64,000 nucleotides of DNA from Delphinus delphis (Eukaryota > Chordata > Mammalia > Artiodactyla > Delphinidae): the NCBI RefSeq assembly GCF_949987515.2, contig NC_082684.1:120074080-120138079 (forward strand), read 5' to 3'. The notes beneath the pieces were generated by a model. The model was not told the DNA's origin. It saw only the letters and a list, made by a program, of their open reading frames with translations, and did no database searches. Below are positions 34,954-46,380 of this stretch, piece by piece (position 1 is the first letter of the stretch; the number at the start of each line of letters is the position of its first letter). The position numbers and the translations under genes were made by a program.

Positions 34954-37261
34954 TTTGCTTAATTTACTGTGTTTGGGGTCTCCTTTTCCCAGGCTGCAGG
35001 TTCATAGTTCCCGTTGTTTTTGGTGTCTGCCCCCAGTGGGTAAGGTTGGTTCAGTGGGTTGTGTAGGCTTCCTGATGGAGGGGACTAGTTTCTGTGTTCT
35101 GGTGGATGAAGCTGGATCTTGTCTTTCTGGTGGGCAGGACCACATCTGGTGGTGTGTTTTATTATGAAACATGGTGGTGTGACCTTATTATGAATTTAGG
35201 CAGCCTCTCTGCTAATGGGTGGGGTTTTGTTCCTGTCTTGCTAGTTGTTTGGCATAGGGTGTCCAGCACTGCAGCTTGCTGGTTGTTGAGTGGAGCTGGG
35301 TCTTAGCATTGAGATGGAGATCTCTGGGAGAGTTTTTGCCATTTGATATTACATGGAGCTGGGAGGTCTCTTGTGGACCAGTGTCCTGAACTCAGCTCTC
35401 CCACCTCAGTGGCACAGGCCTGACACCCAGCCGGAGCAGAAAGAACCTGTCAGCCACATGACTGAGAAAGGAAGGAAGCAAGGAAGGAAGGAAGGAATGA
35501 AGGAAGGAAGGAAGGAAGGAAGAAAGAAAGAATGAAAGAAAGGAAGGAAAGAAGGAAGGAAGGAAGAAATAAAGAAAGGAGGGAGGGAGGGAGGGAGGAA
35601 GGAAAGAAAGAAAGAAAGAAAGAAAAGAAAAGGAAAGAAAAGAAAAAGAAATAAAGTTATTAAAATATAAAATTTTAAAAATTATTAAAAATTTAAAAAG
35701 TAATTAGGAAAAAATAAAGAAAGAAAGAAGAGAGCAACCAAACCAAAAAACAAATCCACCAATGATAACAAGTGCTAAAAACTATATAAAAAAAAAAAAC
35801 CAGACAGAACCCTAGGACAATGGTAAAAGCAAAGCTATATATACAAAATTACACAAAGAAGCATACACATACACACTTACAAAAAGAGAAAAAGGAAAAA
35901 TATATATCTATATATAAAAAATAAAAAAGGAAGACCGCAACCAAATCAATAAAATCTACTAATGCTAAGAAACTCTAAGTACTAAACTAAGATAAACATA
36001 AAACCAGAAACCAGTCAGTCACATACAGCAAACCCCAAGACTACAGTTGCTCCCAAAGTTCACCGCCTCAATTCTGGGATGATTTGTTGTCTATTCAGGT
36101 ATTCCACAGATGCAGGGTACATCAAGTTGATTGTGGAGATTTAATTGCTGCTCCTGAGGCTGCTGGGAGAGATTTCCCTTTCTCTTCTTTGTCCGCTCAG
36201 CTCCTGGGGTTCAGCTTTGGATTGGCCCTGCCTCTGTGTGTAGGTTGCCTGAGTGCGTCTGTTCCTGTCCAGACAGGACGGGGTTAAAGAAGCAGCTGAT
36301 TACGGGGCTCTGGCTCACTCAGACCAGGAGGGAGGGAGGGGTACGGAATGCGGGGCAAGTCTGCGGTGGCAGGGGCCTGTGTGACGTTGCAACAGCCTGA
36401 GGTGTGACATGTGTTCTCCTGGGGAAGTTGTCCCTGGATCATGGGACCCTGGCAGTGGCGGGCTGCACAGGCTCCCGGTAGGGGCGGTGTGGATAGTGAC
36501 CTGTGCTTGCACACAACCTTCTTGGTGGCTGCAGCAGCAGCCTTAAGCTCAGTCTCATGCCCATCTCTGGTGTCCGTGCTGATAGCCGCGGCTCGCGCCT
36601 GTCTCTGGAGCTCGTTTAGGCGGTGCTCTGAATCCCCTCTCCTCACACACCCGGAAACAATGGTCTCTTGCCTCTTAAGCAGTTCCAGACTTTTCCTGGA
36701 CTCCCTCCCTGCTAGCTGTGGTGCACTAGCCCCCTTCAGGCTGTGTTCACGCAGCCAACCCAGTCTTTTCCCTGGGATCTGACCTGTGAAGCCTGAGCCT
36801 CAGTTCCCAGCCCCGACCCGTGTCCCGGCGGGTGAGCAGACAAGCCTCTCAGGCTGGTGAGTGCTGGTCGGCAGCGATCCTTTGTGTGGGAATCTCTCTG
36901 CTTTGCACTCTGCCCCCCTGTTGCTGCGCTCTCCTCCACGGCTCTGAAGCTTCCCCCCACCTGGCCATCTCCCTCTCCCATCTCCGCAAGTGAAGGGGCT
37001 TCCTAGTTTATGGAAACTTTTCCTCCTTCACAGCTCCCTCCCATAGGTGCAGGTCCTGTCCCTATTCTTTTGTCTCTGTTTTTTCTTTTGCCCTACTCAG
37101 GTACATGGGGAGTTTCTTGCCTTTTGGGAAGTCTGAGGTCTTCTGCCGGCGTTCAGTAGGTGTTCTGTAGGAGTTGTTCCACATGTAGATGTATTTCTGA
37201 TGTATTTGTGGGGAGGAAGGTGATCTCCACGTCTTATTTCTCCGCCATCTTGAAGGTCTCC
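34954..37261 (-). promoter_or_regulatory. L1 5' UTR with internal promoter region
   Basis: About 2.3 kb between the element start (37261) and ORF1. The outer part (36060-37261) is GC- and CpG-richer, as expected of the region holding the L1 pol II promoter. The inner part (35465-36060) is a GGAA/GAAA repeat and A-rich DNA. Promoter function is inferred from family knowledge. Confidence 0.7.
35464..35660 (+). repeat. GGAA/GAAA purine microsatellite inside the L1 5' UTR
   Basis: About 190 bp of (GGAA)n, (GAAA)n and GGGA units on plus, pyrimidine on the L1 sense strand. It is followed by an A/T-rich stretch to about 36060. Confidence 0.9.
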
Positions 37262-37272
37262 TGTGTGGTTTT

Positions 37273-37504
37273 AATATACTCAGTATTTTCTAAGAACTCA
37301 ACTATCATGTGAGTTGAGAGAAGATTGCAGGTTGTTTCGTATAGAAACTAAGAGTAAATCCTTTCAGAAAACATGTTACTAAACAATGTTTTTCATGGTA
37401 TTTGAGTTACCAACACAAACTCCTGCATTAGCCAGTCACTGTCAACCTGACTACCCCGTAGATGCAAGCATCTTGTCTGCTATTGTCTATGTGGTGTCTG
37501 CATT
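37273..37504. other. No feature recognised
   Basis: Short unique-looking stretch between two antisense L1 copies. Confidence 0.4.
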
Positions 37505-40500
37505 TATTTTTTTAATTAAGTTTTTTATTTTGAGAACATTGTAGGCTCACATGCAACTGCGAGAAATAATACAAAGAAATCCTGTGTACCCTTTACCCAG
37601 TTCCCCCCAAGTGGTAACCTCTTCCAAAACTATAGCACAGTATCACAACCAGAATATTGACACTGATACAGTCAAGAGGCAGAACATTTCCATCGCCACA
37701 AGCGTTCCTCATGTTGCCCTTTTATGTCCACACCCACTTCCCTCCAGCTCCCCAACCCCTGACAAACACTAATATGTTCTCTATTTTTATAATTTTGTTA
37801 TTCAAAGAATGATATATAAATAGACTCTTGCAATATGTAGACTTCGGGGATTGGCTTTTTTCATTCAGCATAATTCTTTGGAGAATCATCTACAGTGTTG
37901 CACATATGTCAATAACTGTTCTCTTTATTGCTCAGTAGTATCCCAGGGCATGGAATGCCACAGCTTATTCTACTATTCACCCACTGAAGGACATCTGGGT
38001 TGCTTCCAGTTTTGCTATATTGTGAATAAAGCTACTATAAACATGAATGTACAGGCTTTTTGTGTGACCGTAAGTCTCCACTTCTCTGGGATAAATGTCC
38101 AGGAGTGCAATGCGAGTTGTATGTTTAGGTTTAAAAAAAAACCTGCCAAATTGCTTTCCGGTGTGACTGTACCATTCTACATTCCCACCAGCAATTTATT
38201 ACTGACCCAGTTTTTCTGCATCCTCACCAGCATTTGGTGTTGTCACTAATTTTTATTTTAGCCGTTCTGATAGGTATGTAGTGACAGCTTATTGTGGTTT
38301 TAATTTGCATTTCCCTAAGGGCTAATTATGTTAACTATCTTTTTATGCATTTATTTGCTAGCCATATATCCTCTTTGATAAAATGTTCACGTCTTTTGTC
38401 CAATTTCTAAGTAGTTTGCTTTTTTACTGTTTAGTTTTGAGAGTTTTAAAAAATATAATCCAGACACTAGCTTTTATCATATATGTGGTTTGCAAATATT
38501 TCTCCCACTCTGTAACTTATCTTTTCATCCTCTTAACAGGGTCTTTAGGGCAAAAGTTTTTAATTTTGATGAGATCTAATTTGTCAATTTTTCCTTTTAT
38601 GCTTTTGGTGTCAAACCTAAGAACATTTGCCTATTCCTAGACCCAAATATTTCCCCTTATTTTTCTCTAAAAGTTTTATAATTTTACATCTCACATTTAA
38701 GTCCATGATCCATTTTTATAACAGGTAGGGTGAGGTTCATTTTTTTGCCCCTGGATGTCCAATTGTTCCATTACCATTTGGTGTAAATGCTATCTTTACC
38801 TCACTTAATAGTTTTTGCTGCTTTGTCAAAAATCATACTTGTGTCAGTCTATTTCTGCGTTCTCTATTTTGTTCTACTTATCTATGTCTAAACTTCAACA
38901 AATACTACACAGTCTTAATTATTGTACCTACGTAGTAAGTCTTGAAATTGGGTAGATCAATTCCTTCCATTTTTTCTTCTCTTTCAAAATTTTAATTTAG
39001 TTATTCCAGTTCCTTTGCTTTTCCATATAAATTTTAGAATAATCTTATCCTTATCTATAAAAGATCTTTCTGGAATTTTCACAGGAATCACATTAACCTT
39101 ATGTATCAATTTGGAATAAATTGACATATTTACTATGTTGAGACTTCCGATCCATGAACATAATATGCCTTTACATTTATTTAAATCTTATTTGATTTCT
39201 CTCATAAACACTGTGTAGTTTACAGCATACAAAGTCCTATACGTGATTTGTTAGACTTACACCTAAATATTTTAGTTTCCATTAAATATTGTAAATGGTG
39301 TTATATTTTTAATTTCAATGTTTGGGTGTTCATTTCAAGTCCATGTATATGTAGAAATACAATTGATTTTTTATGTTTGTCTTGTATTCTGCCACCTTAA
39401 TTAACTCACTCTAGGAGTTTTAAAAAAATATTCCTTCGGATTTTCTATGTAGATAATCATGTCAAATGACTTTCGTCAAATAATTTTTCTGCATTGATTG
39501 AGAGGAATATGTGATTTTCTTCCTTTATGCTGTTAATGTGGTGGCTTACAGTGATTAGTTTTCTTAAATTGAACAAGACTTGTATGCATGGGGGGAATGA
39601 ACCCTACATGGCATCTTTATCTGGATTTGTTGTCAAGATGATACTAGGCTCATAAAATGAATTGGGACATGTTCTCACTTATTCTATTTTCTGGAAGTGA
39701 TTGTGTATAATTAGTGTTAATTCTTCTTTAAGAGAAGAATTCTCTTGGTAGAATTCTCCAGTGAAATCATCTGGGCCTGGGGATTTCTTTAGGGGAAACT
39801 TTTAAGTTACAAATTATATTGTCTTAAAAGTAAAATTGTCTATTTCATATTGGGTGAGTTGTGATAGCTTATATATTTTAAATTAGTGGTCAATTTCATC
39901 TAGTTGTAAAGATTTATGCATATTGAGTTTTTCCTAATATTCCTTTCTTATTCTTTTGATGTCTGTAGGGTCTGTAGTGATATTTCTGTTTCATTCTTGA
40001 TACTGGTAATTTGCTCTCTATTTTTTTCTCAGTCTTCCTAGAGACTCCTCAATTTTGTTGATCTTTTTAAATAACCACTCCTTGTCTTGTTGATTTTTCT
40101 CAATTTTTATTTTCCATTTTCAGTTTCAGTTATGTCTGCTTTTATCTGCATTACTTCCTTCCTCCTGCTAGCTTTGGATTTATTTTGCTCTTCTTTTTCT
40201 AGGTTCCTGAGATAGGAGCTTAGATTAATGAATTGAGGCTTTTCCTCTTTTCTAATATATGTATTTGGCATTATAAATTTTCCCCTCAGCACTATGTTAG
40301 CTGTATCCCCCAAATTTTGAAATGTAGTATTTTAATTTTCATTCATTTTAATATGTTTTCAAAAATTTCCTTGAGATTTTATATATGGCCCATGGATTAT
40401 TTAGAAGTTTGTTATTTAGTTTTTGGAGAATTTATGATTATTTTTATGTTATTAATTTGTAGTTGGACCCCATTGTGGTCAGAGAACATACTATATGACA

Positions 40501-42550
40501 CCAATTCTTTTAAATTTATTGAATTTTTTATGGCCCAGGATATAGTCTATCTTGGTATATGTTTTATGGAGTCTTGGAAAGAATACATGTTCTGCTGTGT
40601 GGTGAACGGGTCTATGAATGTCATTTAGATCCTGTTGTTTTATGGTGTTGTTGAGTTCTTCTCTATCCTTGCTGACTTTTTGTCTAGTTTTTCTATCATT
40701 TGTCGAGAGAGGGGTATTGAAATCTCCAACTATAATTGTGAATTAGTCTATTATTTCTTTCAGTTTTATCATTTTTTGGTATATTTTGTGGCTCTGTTGT
40801 TTGATGCATACACATTTAGAATTACTGCGCCTTCTGGTGGATTGGCCCTTTTATTATTATATAATGTCTCTCTCCATTTCTGGCAATTGTTTTTTGCTGT
40901 GATCCTACTTTATCTTATATTTATATAGCCATTCCTGCTTTTCTTTGATTGATGTTTACATGATATACCTTTTTCTGTCCTTTTCCTTTCGACCTGCCTA
41001 TATTGTCATATTTGAAGTGAAATTATTTTAGACAGCATATAGTTAGATCGTGTTTTTAATAGACTGTACCAATCTCTATTATTATTGGTATATTTAAATC
41101 ATTTCCATTTAATGGAATTATTGATATGTTTGCTTAAGTCTGCCATTTTGTTGTTTTCTGTTTGTTTTCTCTTTTTGTTTTTTCTTTCTCTGTTTTTGTT
41201 TTCTGACTTTCTGTGGGTTACTTGAGCATTTTTTTTTTTTTTTAGCATTCCAGTTTGATTTATCTATAGAGATTTTGAGTCTATCTCTTTGTATACTTTT
41301 TGATGGTTGCTTTATCTATTACATTACATATAATAACTTGGCATAATCTACTGATGTTGTCATTTTACCAGTTCATTGAAGTAGAGAAAGCTGGCCTCTC
41401 TTTACATTCCCTTATCCTCTCCCATTTATAATATAATTGTATTAAAATTTCCTCTATATATGTTTAAAATCACATCAGACAGTGTCATAATTTTTGCTTC
41501 CACCATCAAACAATTTCGAAAACTCAAGAGGAGAAGGAAAAATCTTTTATTTACTTGTTTGTTTGTTCCTCCTTCTAGGTGTTCCAAGATTCCTTCTTTT
41601 ATCATTTTCTCTCTAAATGAAGAATTTTCTTAGCTAAAGAAAGGATAGATTTATTTTAGTGTAGATTTACTGGTGGCAATTCTTGGTTTTCTTTCATCTG
41701 AAAACGTTTTGATTTCCCCTCCAATCCTGAAAAGTATTTTTTACTGTATGCAGTTCTTTACTTCCAGCACTTGAAAAATATTATGCCACTTCTTTCTGGC
41801 TTTCATGGTTTCTGATGAGAAATCTGCAGTCATTCACTTTGCTTTTCCCCTGTAGGTAAGGTGTTGTTTCCTCTGGCTACTTCCAAAATTTATTTTGTTT
41901 TTGTTTTTAGTTTTCAGAAGTTTTATTTTGATATATCTTAGCATGCATTTCCTTGGATTTATCTTCTTTGACATTTACTCCACTTCTTGAGTCTATAGGC
42001 CAAATCTCTTGCCAAATTTGGAAAGTTTTCTGTGTTATTCCTTCAAGTACTTTTTCAGCCCCACTCTCTTCCTTCTGGGACTTTGATGTCACAAATGTTA
42101 GGCCATTTGTTATAATCTTGTAGGTCCCTGAGGCTCTGTTCATTTTTTTCTAGTCTATTTTCTCTCTATGGATTATTTCTATTTTTCTGTCTTCAACTCA
42201 TTTCTTCCCCTGTATCCTCCATTCTATTGTTGAGGCCACCCACCAAAGTGTTTGTTTCAGTTACAGTATTTTTCAGTTCTAAAATTTCTGTTTGGTTCTT
42301 CTTTATATCTTATATTTCTTTGCTGATTTCTTTTTTTTTTTTCATTTGTTTTAAGTGTGACCATAATTGATTGCTGAAGCATTTTTATCATAGTTTCCTT
42401 AAAATCTTTTTCAAATAATTCTAACATCTCTGTCATCTTTATATTGTCATCTATTGATTTTTTTCGTTCAATTTGAGATCTTCCTGGTTCTTGATGTGAC
42501 GCATGATTTTTCATTTTAACCTGGACATTTTTGTATTATGTTATGAAACT
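37505..42550 (-). mobile_element. Old L1 (L1M-type), nearly complete, antisense
   Basis: From left to right on plus it reads as 3' UTR (37505-38100, including 'cattctttggagaatcat'-like and 'tgaatgtacaggctttttgt' blocks), ORF2 decayed across 38100-41130, and ORF1 remnants at 41900-42520. A recognisable ORF2 piece is 40313-40107 on minus (VLRGKFIMPNTYIRKEEKPQ). The ORF2 start context 'attattgatatgtttgc' lies near 41120. ORF1 text includes a Lys/Glu-rich helix at 42514-42257 (MKNHASHQEPGRSQIERKK). Stops and shifts are everywhere, so it is far older than the neighbour at 30-37 kb. Subfamily not resolved. Confidence 0.8.
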
Positions 42551-42559
42551 CTGGATCTT

Positions 42560-42775
42560 ATTTGAATCTTCTGTTTTAGCTGGCTTTCTCTGACACTCTC
42601 TGCAGGGAAAGGAAAGAGGTGATGCCGTATTACTGTCACATGGAAATAGAAGTCCAGTATCCCCACTCAGCATCTAGCATCTAGAAGCAGCAGGATCTAG
42701 ACTGATATTTGACCAAATATCTAGGTACTGTGAACAAGGTGACATATAAAATTAACCATTACAACCTTATTTTTA
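42560..42775 (+). mobile_element. End of the old repeat family also seen at 27.4-28.3 kb
   Basis: 'tttgaccaaatatctaggta' and 'gacatataaaattaaccatt' at 42707-42763 match the end of that family in sense orientation. The left boundary with the L1 is blurred. Confidence 0.45.
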
Positions 42776-43548
42776 TTATAAAGTAATTTCATCTAATTTC
42801 TCCCTTATATTAAAGTTAGAGAATGTTATTGATTCTTGAAAGATATATATTGTTCAGTTATATTACCTGATTTCATTTCAGGATAATAAAGGGGACATTG
42901 TAAAGCATTAGTCATAAAGATGGTGTTTGTCTGATAAGGTTGAAAACCACCACCTTTGAGCAATCTCAGTCTGGCCTACTTCCCCAAGTTACATGTTCAA
43001 GTTACATAGGTACTTGGTCAAATCCTATTATATTGCTGTTTTTATGATCAAATGGTTGTATATGAGCAATTTTATTATGTTTAATCAAGTATCAGTATAT
43101 AAACCAGAAGGAGCAGGAGTAGATCAGGCACAATTTTGTAAGAGTGCTGCTCATCCAAGCTGTACACCAGAATATTGATTTCCAGGGTCCACTGGTCCTC
43201 TAGTTCAAGTCCTTTTCTGGAACTATTCTTGATCCTGTCTTGCTTAGGATTTAATAAAGACAATGGTCACACCTTATGGAATGAATTAAACAACTGAATA
43301 TATACACACAACCACAAATATTTAAATGTCATGTCCAGTTCCCACTCCTTCTCATTAGTACATGAGTGAGGTTGTTAGACAAGAACCTGTTCAGTTCTCT
43401 TTGGCTGGTGGTTCTTGGTCATAAGTCTCAGTTTTGCCACATAGTAAGCCTCTCTCTTATGGTTATCATTTATTGAGGGTCTACTTTTGTGACTTGCATC
43501 TGATTTACAGTGTCTCTATCTCTAAATATAACAGAGTAAAGTAGAAAT
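42776..43548. other. No gene recognised
   Basis: AT-rich unique-looking sequence. Nothing seen. Confidence 0.4.
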
Positions 43549-43796
43549 CAGTGTTGTGGTTTTTTTTGTTTTTTTTTTGTTTTGTTTTTTTTTTTTGCGG
43601 TACGCGGCCTCTCACTGTTGTGGCCTCTCCCGTTGCGGAGCCCAGGCTCCGGACGCGCAGGCTCAGCGGCCATGGCTCACGGGCCCAGCCGCTCCGCGGC
43701 ATGTGGGATCTTCCCAAACTGGGGCACGAACCTGTGTCCCCTGCATCGGCAGGCGGACTCTCAACCACTGCACCACCAGGGAAGCCCCAGTGTTGT
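43549..43796 (-). mobile_element. Cetacean-type tRNA-derived SINE, antisense, with short target duplication
   Basis: On minus the body starts GGGGCTTCCCTGGTGGTGCAG at 43787 and ends before an interrupted A tract (seen as T with G at 43560-43597). The A box reads TGGTGCAGTGG, and the B box GGTTCGTGCCC has decayed to GGTTCGTGCCCC-like text. CAGTGTTGT flanks it at 43549-43557 and 43788-43796. It is the short form, like the copies at 5.7 and 46.1 kb. Confidence 0.88.
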
Positions 43797-44460
43797 TTTT
43801 TTAACATGCAATTAAGTACCTGTTGAGCCCACTCAATGCACCAGGGTCTTCAACCTCTGCCTTCTTCAAAGTTCATACTTTAAGTAGGATCAATCTTAGT
43901 TCTGTAGCTCTTACTCTCTAATATATAAAACACTGCACATAGCTAGCCATTATCTAAGATAGTAGTCTGAAAAGATGACTGTTATAGCAACTTGTGGATG
44001 ATTTTTATTCATCTTTGGGTTCAGTATGGTACTTTATCAATGGGGGCAATGAATTTAGGGGTGTGTGTGTGTGTGTGTGTGTATGTGTGTGTGTGTTTGC
44101 GTGCATGCTATGACTTTTGGTTAAAAAAATAATAATGGCTTTCAGATTTAAACCTACATAAGCATTTTTCTCCCATTATTCAAAACAAGTTTTATTATGG
44201 TTACTTCCCATCATATTATCAAATTCCATGTCACATCTTACCTAGGGCATGAGCTATCTGAGTCCTCCTCCCCAACTATATCATCCCCACTTGTATATGA
44301 ACCACATAGATGCTCCTTCTATTTCTGGATGTCCTAAGCATGAAAGTCTGGCATAGAGGATAGAGGGCAGGTGACCAGATGGCTCAGTGCTTTCTGTAGG
44401 CCATAACCAGTGCTATCAACAGATGGGGGTTTTGTGGCTTCCCACCAGACACCTGAGAGC
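43797..44460. other. No gene recognised; one TG microsatellite
   Basis: AT-rich unique-looking sequence with a dinucleotide repeat at 44060-44096. Confidence 0.45.
44060..44096 (+). repeat. (GT)n microsatellite
   Basis: About 18 GT units with one interruption (TAT near 44082). Confidence 0.92.
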
Positions 44461-45847
44461 TTCTGAAACATCAAGAACAACTTTATTTTGCTAGGAAAAC
44501 TTTGAGCATACTCAAATATACATACAAGGTATAATGAACATCCATCATTGAGCTTCAACAATCATCAGCTCATTGCCAATCTTCTTTCATCTCTCCTTCC
44601 TTTCCTCAAATGGATTCTTTTGAAGAAATCCCAGACATCAGGTCTTTTATCTATAAATACTTCAGCACATATATCTAAAGGATAAGGCTTTTAGAAAAAA
44701 ACAAATAACCACACTTACTATTATCAAACTTAAAAATATTAACAATAAAATCTTAATATTATCAGTGTTCTTATTTCCTCCACCATCTCATAATTCCATT
44801 TTATGCTTGCTTGGTTTGAATCAGGATCCAGATAAAAGTCCACACATTGGTTTATGAGTCTCCTAAGCCTCTTTTCATCCACAAACTTCCACCTCCTCTA
44901 ATTTTTCTGTTGAAGATCTAAGTTATTCTTCCTGTTCGTCACATTTTAGATTTTGCTGATTGCATCCCCATGGTGTCATTTGACATGCTCTTCCATCTGT
45001 AGTCTTTCTTGTAAAATGGTAGATCTAATGACTTGATTATAAACAGATTGGTTTCTTTTCGGCAAGAATACTTCACAGGTGGTATTATGTACTTTCATCA
45101 GGAGACACATAATGTCTTGTTCTCTCTTTCTATGCTATTAAAATTAATCAGTGGTTTCAGATGTTGTTAGCCTGATTCATCCATTATTAAGTTCCCTAAC
45201 AACTCTTCACCTAATGCTTTTATCAGACATTAATGATCAGCAGCAGTTGCAAAATGGTGAACTCCTTCTATCATTTCTTCTTTTATTGGCTGGAATACAT
45301 CTACAAAGAGAAACTTCCTTTCATCAGTGATTTGGTTAATCCGAGGTACAGTTCATATAGGACACACATGTTTGATTCTTTCCCTTTGTTTACCAGTTTT
45401 AGAATAACAATTTGACATTCTATTAACCTACAAAGGTAAAATAAGGTTGGGGTTTTGTCCTAGTTTGTTTGTTTGCTTAACATTATGACTCATGGATTAA
45501 ACATGTTTGATATGCTTCAATCAATTTTAATCATTATTCTTCTTGATGCTTAATTTGTATTATCTTTGGTCAGTTGAAGTCTTCTCAAGTGGACTCCCGA
45601 GTCCTTTTGACCCAACCTTAGTAATCTATGATCATGTCCTTGTTCTCAGACTTGACAGATTCCAGGTTCCTCTTGTTTGCTACCTGCATCAGACCAGGAT
45701 TCAGTCACTTTTTTCGAGGATGCTGGTTCCTTTGGTGGAAAATGGAATTTAGAGACCAAAATCTGAACAGTAGTGGTATTCATTGCTCCTTGGTTGGTTA
45801 CTGTTTTTAGGCCTTTGCTAGTGAACCAGAGCTAGAAAATTCTTTTT

Positions 45848-46380
45848 TAAAAATAATTTATTTATTTTGGGTTGCATTGGGTCTTTGTTGCTGCATATGG
45901 GCTTTCTCTAGTTGTGGAGAGTGGGGGCTACTCTTTGTTGTGATGCACGGGCTTCTCAGTGTGGTGGCTTCTCTTGTTGCAGAGCACGGGCTCTAGGCAC
46001 ACAGGCTTCAGTAGTTGTGGCACACAGGCTCAGTAGTTGTGGCGCAGGGGCTCAGTTGCTCCGCGGCATGTGGGATCTTCCCAGACCAGGGCTCAAACCC
46101 ATGTCCCCTGCATTGGCAGGCGGATTCTTTTTTTTTTTTTTTTTTTGAGGTACATGGGCCTCTCACTGTTGTGGCCTCTCTGGTTGCGGAGCACAGGCTC
46201 CGGACGCGCAGGCTCAGCGGCCATGGCTCACGGGCCCAGCCGCTCTGCGGCATGTGGGATCTTCCCGGACTGGGGCACGAACCCGTGTCCCCTGCATCGG
46301 CAGGCGGACTCTCAACCACTGCGCCACCAGGGAAGCCCTGGCAGGTAGATTCTTAACTACTGCGCCACCAGGGAAGTCCC
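45848..46380 (-). mobile_element. Older long-form SINE, antisense, split by a younger SINE
   Basis: The outer SINE starts at 46380 on minus (GGGACTTCCCTGGTGGCGCAG), is interrupted at 46354-46339, and continues from 46129 to a T-rich 'aaaataatttatttatttt' stretch at 45848. Its body resembles the 8.0 and 51.7 kb long-form SINEs. Confidence 0.88.
46130..46338 (-). mobile_element. Younger short-form SINE inserted in the older SINE
   Basis: Body starts GGGCTTCCCTGGTGGCGCAG near 46338 on minus and ends at a poly(A) seen as T at 46128-46146. The flanking host words TGGCAGGCGGATTCTT (46114-46129) and TGGCAGGTAGATTCTT (46339-46354) are a 16-bp target duplication with two mismatches, made from the outer SINE itself. 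The B box GGTTCGTGCCC is intact. Confidence 0.9.

Larger units (their letters stand above)
29963..37272 (-). mobile_element. Full-length artiodactyl/cetacean-type L1 (LINE-1), antisense, with target-site duplications
   Basis: The element runs on minus from a 5' end at about 37261 (GGAGACCTTCAAGATGGCGG start) to its 3' tail at about 29974, about 7.3 kb. Order on minus: long 5' UTR (37261-34954), ORF1 (34953-34060), a gap of about 75 bp, ORF2 (33983-30333), 3' UTR and a short poly(A) seen as T on plus. An 11-bp candidate target-site duplication flanks it: TGTGGGGTTTT at 29963-29973 and TGTGTGGTTTT at 37262-37272, one mismatch. L1 copies itself through an RNA intermediate by target-primed reverse transcription. 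This copy cannot do so: ORF1 has a stop codon and ORF2 has several stops and frameshifts. Confidence 0.93.

Noticed and set aside
35464..36060. CRISPR-like or satellite array
   Set aside because: Simple GGAA/GAAA repeats and A-rich DNA inside an L1 5' UTR; no spacers.
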